Source of the DNA: Urinicoccus massiliensis
GTDB taxonomy: Bacteria > Bacillota > Clostridia > Tissierellales > Peptoniphilaceae
Length of the DNA stretch: 64,000 nucleotides
Reading direction: 5' to 3'
NCBI RefSeq assembly: GCF_900120405.1
Contig: NZ_LT635493.1
Span: forward strand, 595,037 to 659,036
In this document: positions 51,891-59,930 of the stretch, piece by piece
How positions within the stretch are numbered: position 1 is the stretch's first letter
Layout of the letters: each line of letters starts with the position of its first letter
Translations under genes and position numbers: made by a program
The notes under the pieces: generated by a model
The model's input: the letters and a program-made list of their open reading frames with translations, nothing else
Told to the model about the DNA's origin: nothing
Database searches by the model: none

Positions 51891-52922
51891 TTAACCCTCC
51901 CAAATAAACGGTGGATAGGATTCAATATCTCCTCTTAAATAGGCATTTAAAAGTTGAGCCTGGACATGCGGAAGAAGCCCCAGGCTAATTTTTTCTTCAA
52001 TAAAGGGGTGGTAGATTTCTTCATGTTCTCTTTCATTCCAATATTGAAGAAGGAGGTTTCTTCCCTTGTCATTTATAAGGCAGGCCTGATTTTCTTTTAT
52101 TTCAAAATGACTCCTATTGATTCGATTTAAGTTTACCATAGATAGGCAAAATTTATCTACTATATAGGCCCTCATTTCTTCAATCAGGTCTAAGGCCATA
52201 CTGACTCTTCCTGGTCTATCGGTGTGAAAAAAACCTGCATAGGAATCAATACCTACACCTTCTAAGGCCTGGGCTATACTATTGGTTAAAAGGGCATAAA
52301 GGAAGGATAAGAGGGCATTAAAGCAATCTTTTGGTGGTCTTTTGCTTCTTTGGATAAAGTAAAAATCTTGTCTTTGCTTGACGATTAATTCATCTAAGAC
52401 AGAAAAATATTCTCGAGCAATGATACCCTCTATCCCCCTTATACTGTCTTTGTCTGTTTGTTTGGGGATCTCTAGCATAAATTCTTTTATGGTTTGGATC
52501 GCTTCTTCCAGCCTATTTAGGTCAACTGTTTCTTTATGGTCTAATTTTCCCCGAATTAATATTTTTCTTGAATTGTAGGCCTTGGCATAGATGATATTTT
52601 TTACAAAATCCAGAGATTCTTGAGAGTCTGCCAGTTGATATTGCTTTTTCCGCGTATAAATATTCCCATAGGATGCCCCCAAAACCCGACCACAGTATTT
52701 TCCATAGGGGGTAAAAAAGCTAATGGCTACATTTTCTTCCATACACATTTTCATTAGGTCTGGACTGACTCCCATATAATTAAAGCAGATAATTTGTTTT
52801 AAAATGTGAATAGGATATCTTGCTATTCGTTGGTTTTCCAAGCTAATGACGATATTTCGTCCTTCTTTTCTTAAATAGTAGTCAGGATTGGTGACATATA
52901 GAACATTTAAAAGTTTTTTCAT
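51891..52922 (-). CDS. cas1: CRISPR integrase Cas1 (type I-C)
   Basis: 343 aa from ATG 52922, overlapping cas4 as ATGA. Cas1 features include the catalytic Glu in IRGIEGIIAREYFSVLDEL, the His in YAGFFHTDRPGRVSMALDLI (motif HxDrpgr-sLa-DL) and the acidic ALDLIEEMRAYIVD block. It integrates new spacers at the leader end. The length is normal. Confidence 0.97.
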   Translation of the reverse strand: MKKLLNVLYVTNPDYYLRKEGRNIVISLENQRIARYPIHILKQIICFNYMGVSPDLMKMCMEENVAISFFTPYGKYCGRVLGASYGNIYTRKKQYQLADSQESLDFVKNIIYAKAYNSRKILIRGKLDHKETVDLNRLEEAIQTIKEFMLEIPKQTDKDSIRGIEGIIAREYFSVLDELIVKQRQDFYFIQRSKRPPKDCFNALLSFLYALLTNSIAQALEGVGIDSYAGFFHTDRPGRVSMALDLIEEMRAYIVDKFCLSMVNLNRINRSHFEIKENQACLINDKGRNLLLQYWNEREHEEIYHPFIEEKISLGLLPHVQAQLLNAYLRGDIESYPPFIWEG

Positions 52923-53572
52923 AGTTCTGCCCCATAGATATATCGCTGGATATTTTTTGATTTTTTCGTCAGTCTTGGCCTGCACTCCTCATAAATAGAG
53001 CACAGCCTACAATTTTTAAAATATTCTGCAGGTGGAATGTATTTTCGCCGGTAGTAGTCATGCATTTCTTGGGCTGATTTTATGGTTAAGTTTCTAAGGT
53101 CTTGGGTAAAGTCTACCCTTTCTCTTGTATCTGTTTGTTGGTAGTAAAGGTAACCATAGTCTAATTTAATTGAGAGGTTTTCTTCAATGCAGATCCCCTG
53201 GGCCATTAATTGAACTTCGTCATAGGCATATTTTTTCTTTTTTCCTCTTTTATACTCTACAATCACAGGTTGCCACTTACCTGACCTGTTTTCCAACTCG
53301 ACTCCTTCTTCTGCCTTGTGAAACTCAATCAGGTCCAGGGTTCCTGATAGGCCTAACTGGCAGGAACTAACGTCCATGGCCCTAGAGAGGATTAAACCCC
53401 TTCTTTTTTCTTTAATAAAGGGTTGGTCTACCTTTTGATGAATGATTTGTCCTTGGCTGGTATAGATATTCTCAGACCAAATTTGCTCGATGTGGATCAG
53501 GGCCCATTGCCTTTTACAAAATAAGAAATGTTGGATACCGCTTAGCATCAAATAATCATCTTCTACATACAT
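52919..53572 (-). CDS. cas4: Cas4 exonuclease
   Basis: 217 aa. The Fe-S cysteines are present: C19 in FCKRQWALIH and three in CRLCSIYEEC. The RecB-type nuclease core includes LSGTLDLIEF, VIVEYKRGKKKK and YDEVQLMAQGICIEE (QLxxY-like region). Cas4 trims prespacers and selects the PAM during adaptation. It starts one base after the cas7 stop and overlaps cas1. Confidence 0.95.
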   Translation of the reverse strand: MYVEDDYLMLSGIQHFLFCKRQWALIHIEQIWSENIYTSQGQIIHQKVDQPFIKEKRRGLILSRAMDVSSCQLGLSGTLDLIEFHKAEEGVELENRSGKWQPVIVEYKRGKKKKYAYDEVQLMAQGICIEENLSIKLDYGYLYYQQTDTRERVDFTQDLRNLTIKSAQEMHDYYRRKYIPPAEYFKNCRLCSIYEECRPRLTKKSKNIQRYIYGAEL

Positions 53573-53573
53573 T

Positions 53574-54419
53574 TTAAATGCCTGTTAAATGGTCTAATTT
53601 AAGTCCTTTTTCTTGATATTCTTTTAGTTTTTCTTGGTCTAACCCAATTTTATAGTCTTGGTAGCTTGTTTTTAAATTTTCGCTGCTGATGGGTTCATAA
53701 ACTAGGAGGTCTTTTATTTTTCCACTGGATACATCTCCAATTTTTGATGAGTGTTGGAACCAATAGATGTCTTTTACTTCCATAGAGCCATCTGGTCTGG
53801 CAGAAGATACATCGTTAATAAATAAGGTTTGGATGCACTCTTTAAGGGTTTTGACGTCTTCTTCATCGAATCCTGTTTTTTCAGCAAAATAGCAGTTAAT
53901 GCTTCCATTGACAACATACACTCCATAATCTACAAAATGTTTTGTCCCCATGGTGTCGGAAGCTCGTCCTGCAGATTCCATCCCATTAATGCTTTTTGTT
54001 ATTTGCATGGTTGTCGTTTCAATGGGTTCAAGGGATTTTGCAATGGAGATACTCACAGGCCCTCTGATGCCTAGAGATCTTTTTTGATAGGTAATGACAT
54101 GTCCAAAAGAACGCATATCCAACCATTTTTCACAAGCCTTTTCTTCTACTTCTTCATCACTTTGTTTTTTTGTAAATTCAGCGTCAAATCTTTTTTCTAA
54201 GGAGCGAAAACCATCATCACTGCGGTCTAAAGATTTTACAAAGATGTCATGGCCCAGGTCTTGCATCCGGTTTCGAATTTTTCTCTTGATACATACATCG
54301 CTGATTTCACCAAATCCTCGATTGTCAATCCTCGGCATGTTTCCTGTTAAGGGGTCTCCGTTGGGGTTGGCTCCTCGAACTTCAATTGTAAAGATAAAAT
54401 CTACTTTATTGTTAATCAT
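53574..54419 (-). CDS. cas7: Cas7c (Csd2), Cascade backbone
   Basis: 281 aa from ATG 54419, overlapping the cas8c end by 8 bp. Csd2 signature near the start: VRGANPNGDPLTGNMPR, followed by ISDVCIKRKIRNRMQDLG; KRSLGIRGPVSISIAKSLEP and NGMESAGRASDTMGTKHFVD mark the RAMP fold. Multiple copies coat the crRNA. An earlier in-frame start would extend it into cas8c and is rejected. Confidence 0.96.
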   Translation of the reverse strand: MINNKVDFIFTIEVRGANPNGDPLTGNMPRIDNRGFGEISDVCIKRKIRNRMQDLGHDIFVKSLDRSDDGFRSLEKRFDAEFTKKQSDEEVEEKACEKWLDMRSFGHVITYQKRSLGIRGPVSISIAKSLEPIETTTMQITKSINGMESAGRASDTMGTKHFVDYGVYVVNGSINCYFAEKTGFDEEDVKTLKECIQTLFINDVSSARPDGSMEVKDIYWFQHSSKIGDVSSGKIKDLLVYEPISSENLKTSYQDYKIGLDQEKLKEYQEKGLKLDHLTGI

Positions 54420-54879
54420 TTTTCCCTTCTCCTTCTTGTCCCTTACTTTCTTTTTTCTTAAAAATTTCCGCCATCTGAGCCTCATAGCCAAAAATAAATC
54501 CAGGCCCTAGGGGGCGGTTGGTTTCTGGCAATTGATAGTCATAGTTGTCCTGCAATAAGTTTGTTACCTCTGAAATTTCGTGTTTGATTTTTTTATAAAT
54601 CCCTCTTTTATCTTCACTTAACTTTAACTTCTTTTCATAGGGCTTCATGAGGTTTCTGAGTTGTAGGTTCATGGTTACAGGCTTGTTTACAAAGCTGGTC
54701 CATAGCTTTTCTGCATTTGTCAGTCGATATGGACCAGTGTCTTTTTTCTTTTGATCTGGGCCTTCCTCATTTTTTCCACTGCTGAAATTTTTTTCATAGT
54801 TTGTCGCTTCCAGTCTTTCATAAAGAGCCAGTAAACGACCAAATAAGTAGGACCGATCTATGTTTTGTCTATCTAACAT
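54412..54879 (-). CDS. Candidate internal Cas11c small subunit (in-frame start inside cas8c)
   Basis: In characterised type I-C systems the small subunit Cas11c is translated from an internal start in the 3' part of cas8c. Here an in-frame ATG at 54879 gives a 155-aa product beginning MLDRQNIDRSYLFGRLLALY. AGGAGGG (54893-54899) lies upstream, though with a long 13-nt gap. The helical, lysine-rich content fits. ATGs a little further upstream are alternatives. Confidence 0.5.
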   Translation of the reverse strand: MLDRQNIDRSYLFGRLLALYERLEATNYEKNFSSGKNEEGPDQKKKDTGPYRLTNAEKLWTSFVNKPVTMNLQLRNLMKPYEKKLKLSEDKRGIYKKIKHEISEVTNLLQDNYDYQLPETNRPLGPGFIFGYEAQMAEIFKKKESKGQEGEGKND

Positions 54880-56418
54880 ATTATCTTTGATTCCCTCCTG
54901 ATTTTTCAGTGCTACCAGGGCACAAGATTTAATCGTAGGCCAAGTTTTATCGTAATTCAACCTATTGCGCACATTCATTTCTAAAGCACGGACAATATTT
55001 CTTGGCATGTCTCTGCCCTCAATAATGGCCGCTAGGATATTTGCATATTGGTCCGTTACAAACTGTTTCTTTGCAACCTCCAGGCCCTTTTCTCTTTCTA
55101 TTCCATAGGCAGCCTGGATTAATTTTAAGGGGTTGGGCGTATAGTCAAAGTCCTTAATTTCTTTGCCATATCCTGGCCAATGGTATTTTTCTTGCCATCT
55201 TGCCAAGTTTTCCTTGAGTCTCGACCCATCCATTTCTCGAAAATACTTTACCGCTACTCGTCCATTGCTAACCTTGTCTACAACGGCCAAATAATATTTT
55301 GATGTGTCAGAAAACAAAATTCGCCCGCTGGTAAAGGACTTCACAATGTCTTCTGCGTTTTTATCCGCTAGTTTCAAGGCTGAGTTCTCTTTAGTTTTTG
55401 CCTTTTCTTTTGCTTTGTTCAATAGGGCTTCCCCGGGACTTTGTGGTCTTTTAACTTGGATTGACTTTCCAATATCTAGCTTGGATTCATTTTTAATGTC
55501 GTCTGAAAACCAAGAAAGAGCATAGCTAAGTTCTCCCAGCCACCTGGATGTTTTTTCTCCATCCAGAAGGCTCTTTGCCATCAAGATAATCTTCTGGCTG
55601 GAATCTTTTCCAATTTTTATGGTTTCATCAGGATTGATGAAGCGTCCCTTGTAATTTTCTGGATTGGCTGTAATTTGTGAAATCAGCCTGGCCGATCCAA
55701 TTAAGGGGCGGTGTTTTACGCACAGATAGTCTTCTTTTCCACTGATATTACAGGTTATCTTAGGAGAACCTTGCTTTTCATCACAAAAATGGACATAGTT
55801 GATAAATTTTTCTTGCAGGTCTTTGTTCTCGCTTAGACTTACCATGGAATCTTGTCCTTGGTATTGAATTTTAAAGGTCATAAAGACTTTAGAAAAATTT
55901 AACTCCTCCCATTTTTCTTTCTCTCCTGACCGGTTTAAGTACCTAATAATTTTGTCTTCTTTTTTACCATCCTTCCACTCATAGGTGAGAAATAATTTAT
56001 TTAAAATCTTCTCAAAGACCTCTGCTTGCTTGATAAAATTATAAACAATTCTTACGAAGTCAATTTCCTCGTACTCTAGCCATTCTTCCATTTGCTTTAA
56101 ATAGGCCAAGGATTTTTTCTCTCCATCCTGGATGATATAGTCAAAGTTATCAAATAATGGATGGGGACTAATTCCACTGGATCGAGCGACTGAATCTTCC
56201 GTGACTGGGAAGATTGCAAGTTCACCCTGGGCTAAAATTTTGGCCTCCAGCAGTTGACTCTTGTCGTCTAAGGTAACTTCCACGATATTCTTCCCATTAG
56301 ATTTCATGGAATTATGGTATATAGGTAAGATTATTTGTCCGTCTTCATCCATCTTTCCAACAAGGTCCTTTTCCAAGGCATAGGTGTAGGTCTGGTATAA
56401 GGCTGTTAATAAACTCAA
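54412..56418 (-). CDS. cas8c: Cas8c (Csd1), Cascade large subunit
   Basis: 668 aa from TTG 56418 (GGGGGTG upstream; MSLLTALYQTYTYA is the family start). Csd1 features include DKSQLLEAKILAQGELAIFP, PLIGSARLISQ and GDSSQK-like IGKDSSQKIILMA, ALSWFSDDIKN, GRVAVKYFREMDGSRL and the C-terminal helical bundle. It recognises the PAM. A separate Cas11c product probably starts inside the gene (see 54412-54879). Confidence 0.96.
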   Translation of the reverse strand: MSLLTALYQTYTYALEKDLVGKMDEDGQIILPIYHNSMKSNGKNIVEVTLDDKSQLLEAKILAQGELAIFPVTEDSVARSSGISPHPLFDNFDYIIQDGEKKSLAYLKQMEEWLEYEEIDFVRIVYNFIKQAEVFEKILNKLFLTYEWKDGKKEDKIIRYLNRSGEKEKWEELNFSKVFMTFKIQYQGQDSMVSLSENKDLQEKFINYVHFCDEKQGSPKITCNISGKEDYLCVKHRPLIGSARLISQITANPENYKGRFINPDETIKIGKDSSQKIILMAKSLLDGEKTSRWLGELSYALSWFSDDIKNESKLDIGKSIQVKRPQSPGEALLNKAKEKAKTKENSALKLADKNAEDIVKSFTSGRILFSDTSKYYLAVVDKVSNGRVAVKYFREMDGSRLKENLARWQEKYHWPGYGKEIKDFDYTPNPLKLIQAAYGIEREKGLEVAKKQFVTDQYANILAAIIEGRDMPRNIVRALEMNVRNRLNYDKTWPTIKSCALVALKNQEGIKDNMLDRQNIDRSYLFGRLLALYERLEATNYEKNFSSGKNEEGPDQKKKDTGPYRLTNAEKLWTSFVNKPVTMNLQLRNLMKPYEKKLKLSEDKRGIYKKIKHEISEVTNLLQDNYDYQLPETNRPLGPGFIFGYEAQMAEIFKKKESKGQEGEGKND

Positions 56419-56430
56419 CGATTCACCCCC

Positions 56431-57135
56431 TTAATAATCCTCTAATTCTTCCTCTACTGCTTTTGTGATTTTGGCTTTTTTAAACGTATAGTTTGACACC
56501 TGGTTAATAATGGGACTATCTTCTGGTCTGATGTAGCTGATCCTTCCCTTTTTCATATTAATAGGAGCAAAACCTGCTTGAAGTAAACCTCCCGGTTCTT
56601 GCGGATAAATAAAGCCATTGAACATCAAGCCAAAGCCCCGGTCTGTTTGATCATAAAAACCTGGGTCTTTTTTATATTGGTCTTCTGTTAAGGCTTCTAT
56701 ATAACCCATACACTCACTCACCCCTAGGAAAATCGGTCTTCGTCCACCTCTTTTTAAAGATCTTTCTGTAATCGCCTCGTGCTTTTTGAAGTTCCGATCA
56801 TTTTTTAAGTCTTCCCGGTTTTCGTTCCATTCAAAATGGAATTTTACATAATAGCATACATTTGTAAGATAGGTGTAGGCACTTAAATCCGGGTCATAAT
56901 TTTTTAAAAGAAGTCGGGTCCCTTGGGTGTAACTTTCTATTTTATTCATAATCCGAACCTCATCTACTACATTGGTCAGAACCGGTTTAAAATAGTTTGC
57001 ATCCAAGATTCCCCTAAGCATTTCCTGGGTCGGGACGTCATAGGAGTGCTTTTCTCCCCCCGGTTTACTTTCCGGAGTTGTAATTAAGGCTTTTGGTCCA
57101 TAGACCTTGGCGTAAAAATAAATGGATTGATTCAT
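56431..57135 (-). CDS. cas5: Cas5c (Cas5d), crRNA-processing endonuclease
   Basis: 234 aa from ATG 57135 (AGGAGG eight bases upstream; the in-frame GTG at 57144 lies on that site). In type I-C, Cas5 replaces Cas6 and cuts pre-crRNA. The equivalents of the known Tyr/Lys/His triad are Y32 (HSYDVPTQ) and K118-H119 (NFKKHEAI). The glycine-rich C-terminal region LQAGFAPINMKKGRISYIRP is present. First gene of the Cascade/adaptation operon, under the promoter at 57172-57200. Confidence 0.95.
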   Translation of the reverse strand: MNQSIYFYAKVYGPKALITTPESKPGGEKHSYDVPTQEMLRGILDANYFKPVLTNVVDEVRIMNKIESYTQGTRLLLKNYDPDLSAYTYLTNVCYYVKFHFEWNENREDLKNDRNFKKHEAITERSLKRGGRRPIFLGVSECMGYIEALTEDQYKKDPGFYDQTDRGFGLMFNGFIYPQEPGGLLQAGFAPINMKKGRISYIRPEDSPIINQVSNYTFKKAKITKAVEEELEDY

Positions 57136-57160
57136 TTGTCTCACCTCCTTTCAATCAATC

Positions 57161-57197
57161 TTCACGTTAATATAATACTATTAAATAATATCTACGT
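57161..57197 (+). promoter_or_regulatory. Candidate protospacer of the crRNA-like RNA over the cas5 promoter
   Basis: PAM-like TTC (57161-57163) followed on the + strand by ACGTTAATATAATACTATTA. Compared with the guide at 57271 (ACGTTTATATATGACTAAGA), positions 1-5, 7-11, 14-17 and 20 match. Mismatches fall at 6, 12, 13, 18 and 19. The target spans the predicted start site and -10 box and reaches the -35 box of cas5. Confidence 0.65.
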
Positions 57198-57200
57198 CAA
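57172..57200 (-). promoter_or_regulatory. Promoter of the cas5-cas8c-cas7-cas4-cas1-cas2 operon
   Basis: On the - strand TTGACG (57200-57195), exactly 17 bp, TATTAT (57177-57172); start site expected near 57165, 30 bp before the cas5 ATG. The best promoter match in the CRISPR locus. Confidence 0.8.
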
Positions 57201-57209
57201 GTTTTTTTA

Positions 57210-57238
57210 TTTATTCTCCTTGTGACTTTTGGTATAAT
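57210..57238 (+). promoter_or_regulatory. Extended -10 promoter of the crRNA-like RNA
   Basis: TGGTATAAT (57230-57238) is a perfect extended -10 (TGn-TATAAT). A weak TTTATT lies 17 bp upstream (57210-57215). The predicted start is near 57244, just before the pseudo-repeat stem. It is divergent from the cas5 promoter. Confidence 0.65.
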
Positions 57239-57243
57239 AGATG

Positions 57244-57322
57244 AGTCAGCAGAATGCTGTGGATTGAAAAACGTTTATATATGACTAAGATTAAGACCTG
57301 ATCTAGGGTCTTTTTCTTTTTT
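57244..57322 (+). ncRNA. CreR-like crRNA-mimicking RNA (candidate autorepressor of the cas operon)
   Basis: A short transcription unit antisense to the cas genes in the cas3-cas5 gap. The order is: stem CAGCA-GAA-TGCTG (57247-57259); 11-nt handle TGGATTGAAAA (57260-57270), identical to the array repeat handle except the last base; guide-like segment from 57271 (ACGTTTATATATGACTAAGA); terminator hairpin AAGACC/GGTCTT (57293-57298, 57307-57312) with T5-C-T6. The stem base is followed by exactly the 11-nt handle that Cas5c leaves on type I-C crRNAs. The guide partly matches the cas5 promoter beside TTC. Function is inferred by analogy with CreA/CreR RNAs of other CRISPR types. Confidence 0.65.
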
Positions 57323-59828
57323 AATAGGTCGGAAGACCCGGGCTGTCAAAATTTAAGCCAAAAGTTTCATCATAATTTCCTACACTAACAACATAAACCA
57401 TCCCGTCTAGAATCTGTTCACAATTTACAAGGTCTTGGTCTCGTATGGTTACCGTATGCCTAGATAGGTTTTTCATTATGGCCTTTACTTTGACTAGATT
57501 TGAAAAATCATAGGTCCTGAAAAAATCTTGTTCTAGGTCTCTAATTTGGTTAAGGTCGTTTTTCGTCTCCTCATACTCCACAACAGCTGTTTTTTGATTG
57601 TCTTCAATGAGTTGGAAGCTGCTATAGGCTGTTTTAAAGGATGGAAGTAAGTTTAAATACAGGGTTTTCTCCCACAGGTCTCCCGACCTTTCCTTATAGA
57701 GTTGATCCCGAATCTCTTCATTCTTCCCCAGCAAGTCTAAAAGCTCAGATAGGTCTTTTGCCTTTAAGTTGGCATAGAGTTTGTTAAAATATTTCTCTGT
57801 TACTTTATTTAAATCAAACCCTTCTCCTGATTCGTGTAGGACCAGTTTGCTGGCTGTTTTTCTTTCTACCATCTCTTTCATCGGTGTAATTTTTTCTTCA
57901 TTCCTATCCAGGTTTACCAAATAGGTGTAGGACACAGGTCTTTTCCCTTCTCGATTGCACCTTCCCATGGCCTGGATTACCGAATCCATTCCCGTCAAAG
58001 ACCGAATGACACAGGCAAAATCAACATCAACTCCCGCTTCAATTAATTGGGTGCTTACTACACAAATCTTATCCCCCTTCTGGAGCCTCTCTTTAATTTC
58101 TTTAATTCTCTTCAAGCGGTGGTAGGCTGTTAGGTTCGTTGTTAAATAGTAGATATCATTGTTGAGGTTACTTTCTTTTAACAGGTTATATAGTTTTTTT
58201 ACCACTGACTTGGTATTTAGGATAATTAAAGTAGAGTCATCCTTGTGGCTTAAGGCCAGCTCTTCTAGGCTTTTTAGGCTGTATTCTTCAAGGGGATCCT
58301 TAAAAATCTTTAATTGCACTCGCTCAAAAGTTTTTAAATCTTCAACGCTTAGGGACACAAGGTCTTTTTTCCTTCCTTGTAAATCTCCATAAGAAAGTCT
58401 GTGTTTTAAGCCCTTATAAGAATAGCTAGGCTGGGTTGCTGTAGATAAAACAATTGTAGCCTTCATGGCAACCTTCATAAAATTTAGGGCCAGATTGGTA
58501 ATATAGAGAACTTCTGTTGGTAAAGATTGCAGTTCATCTAAAATAATTACAGAAGAAATCATAGACTTAAACCTAGTTAGGTTGGCTGATTTTCCCTTAA
58601 AGATAGAATTAAAAAACTGGACCATGGTGGTTAGAACAACAGGAGAAGACCAATCATCCATTAGGTATTTTTTCCTTATGAATTCAAGAGCATCATCTGA
58701 GTCATCAGTCTGGTCTTTTTCCTCTTCATTCACAACATTTGAATGGTGTTCCAGTATCTCTTCTCGGTTTTTTAAAATCGTTTTCATCTCTTCTGCATTT
58801 TGTTCAAGTACAGATAGGTAAGAGGTTACATAAAAAAACCGTTCCTTCCCTTGCTTCTGCATCTGGTTGACCCCATAACTCAAGGACAGAAGAGTTTTTC
58901 CAGCTCCTGTAGGAAGATCTAGCCTATAAATACCAACTTGGTCTTCCAGAGCCCTACCCAGAATAGCTTGAGAAATCTTATTTCTTGCCATGTTTAATGT
59001 TGTTTCATCCGGGTCAAAAGAGGCGTATTTTTCATCCACATTTTCCTTGAACCTATCAACTAGAGCCTTCCTAGCATCTAGGTCAATGTCCTGGATAATT
59101 TTTGCATATGAGTTGATGGAATCTTTAATATCCGCTGATTTAAGTATAGAAACTAAAAGCCGAATGAGCATACTTTTATAAAAATAAAGGGCTTCTTCCT
59201 TATCTTCACTTGTTTCTTCAGCTAAATTTTCCAGTTTCTTTATAAGTCTGCTATATTCAAGAAATCCCTCTCTATAGAGATTCTTTAAGTCGATCCCCTT
59301 TTCTTTAAAGGCAAGAAGCCCTTCCCAGTAAATTTCTTGTAAATCTATGCTCTTATCAAGCTCTATTTTATGAGCTCGAGCCAGACTTACATACTCATAA
59401 GTATTTTTTTGATTTTTCCGAACCAGGTCATATTGACTGTGATGAGACATAATCACATAAATCAAGGAACTGGTATAATCTCCTAGATCTAAGATATCCA
59501 ATCTATCTTCTTGAAAGGCTGTATAAAATTCCTGCCACTCCTCTTGATCTCCATGATTGAAAAAGTCTTCTTGAATTTTAAGGATAAAGGCCCCTCCTAA
59601 ACTTGAATGGTCCACATGGGCCTGGCTGGAGTTTTTGAGTTTATCCTGGAAAGCTTTTTGAATTTTACCCAAATCATGGAGACATCCCAGAAGTAGGGAA
59701 ACCTTTTCCAGGTCAATTTTCTTCCCTATTTTTTGACATTCTCTCCCTGTATTGATTAGGTGATGAATTAAAAGTTGCCTCTTTAATTTATTCCCTTGGT
59801 CTATATGAGCATATTTTTTTTCAAACAA
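57321..59828 (-). CDS. cas3: Cas3 nuclease-helicase
   Basis: 835 aa from TTG 59828 (GGAGG six bases upstream; the ORF extends 17 codons further without a better site). The N-terminal HD nuclease has LLIHHLINTGREC, GCLHDLGKIQKAF and HVDHSSLGG. The SF2 helicase has Walker A DLPTGAGKTLLSLSY, the DELQ box in VIILDELQSLPTE, STATQPS, and motifs V-VI in STQLIEAGVDVDFA and QAMGRCNREGKR. It degrades DNA after Cascade binding. Transcribed separately from cas5 onward; a TATAAT lies upstream (59868-59873 on the complementary strand). Confidence 0.96.
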   Translation of the reverse strand: MFEKKYAHIDQGNKLKRQLLIHHLINTGRECQKIGKKIDLEKVSLLLGCLHDLGKIQKAFQDKLKNSSQAHVDHSSLGGAFILKIQEDFFNHGDQEEWQEFYTAFQEDRLDILDLGDYTSSLIYVIMSHHSQYDLVRKNQKNTYEYVSLARAHKIELDKSIDLQEIYWEGLLAFKEKGIDLKNLYREGFLEYSRLIKKLENLAEETSEDKEEALYFYKSMLIRLLVSILKSADIKDSINSYAKIIQDIDLDARKALVDRFKENVDEKYASFDPDETTLNMARNKISQAILGRALEDQVGIYRLDLPTGAGKTLLSLSYGVNQMQKQGKERFFYVTSYLSVLEQNAEEMKTILKNREEILEHHSNVVNEEEKDQTDDSDDALEFIRKKYLMDDWSSPVVLTTMVQFFNSIFKGKSANLTRFKSMISSVIILDELQSLPTEVLYITNLALNFMKVAMKATIVLSTATQPSYSYKGLKHRLSYGDLQGRKKDLVSLSVEDLKTFERVQLKIFKDPLEEYSLKSLEELALSHKDDSTLIILNTKSVVKKLYNLLKESNLNNDIYYLTTNLTAYHRLKRIKEIKERLQKGDKICVVSTQLIEAGVDVDFACVIRSLTGMDSVIQAMGRCNREGKRPVSYTYLVNLDRNEEKITPMKEMVERKTASKLVLHESGEGFDLNKVTEKYFNKLYANLKAKDLSELLDLLGKNEEIRDQLYKERSGDLWEKTLYLNLLPSFKTAYSSFQLIEDNQKTAVVEYEETKNDLNQIRDLEQDFFRTYDFSNLVKVKAIMKNLSRHTVTIRDQDLVNCEQILDGMVYVVSVGNYDETFGLNFDSPGLPTY

Positions 59829-59930
59829 AACACTCCTCCTACCCACAGTTTCATTCTTTACATCTTTATTATATAGCAAGACTTTATTTTTTTAAACATA
59901 GGACAAATTTTTGTTTGAATCTTAAACTCC

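Noticed and set aside
57239-57270. A leftover single repeat from a lost second array
   Set aside because: A plain remnant would not explain the dedicated promoter, the new stem, the terminator and the match to the cas5 promoter together. It remains the main alternative.
59860-59900. A second target of the crRNA-like guide at the cas3 promoter
   Set aside because: Only a low-complexity TTATATA match was found, with no seed match next to a TTC, so no case for direct control of cas3 can be made.
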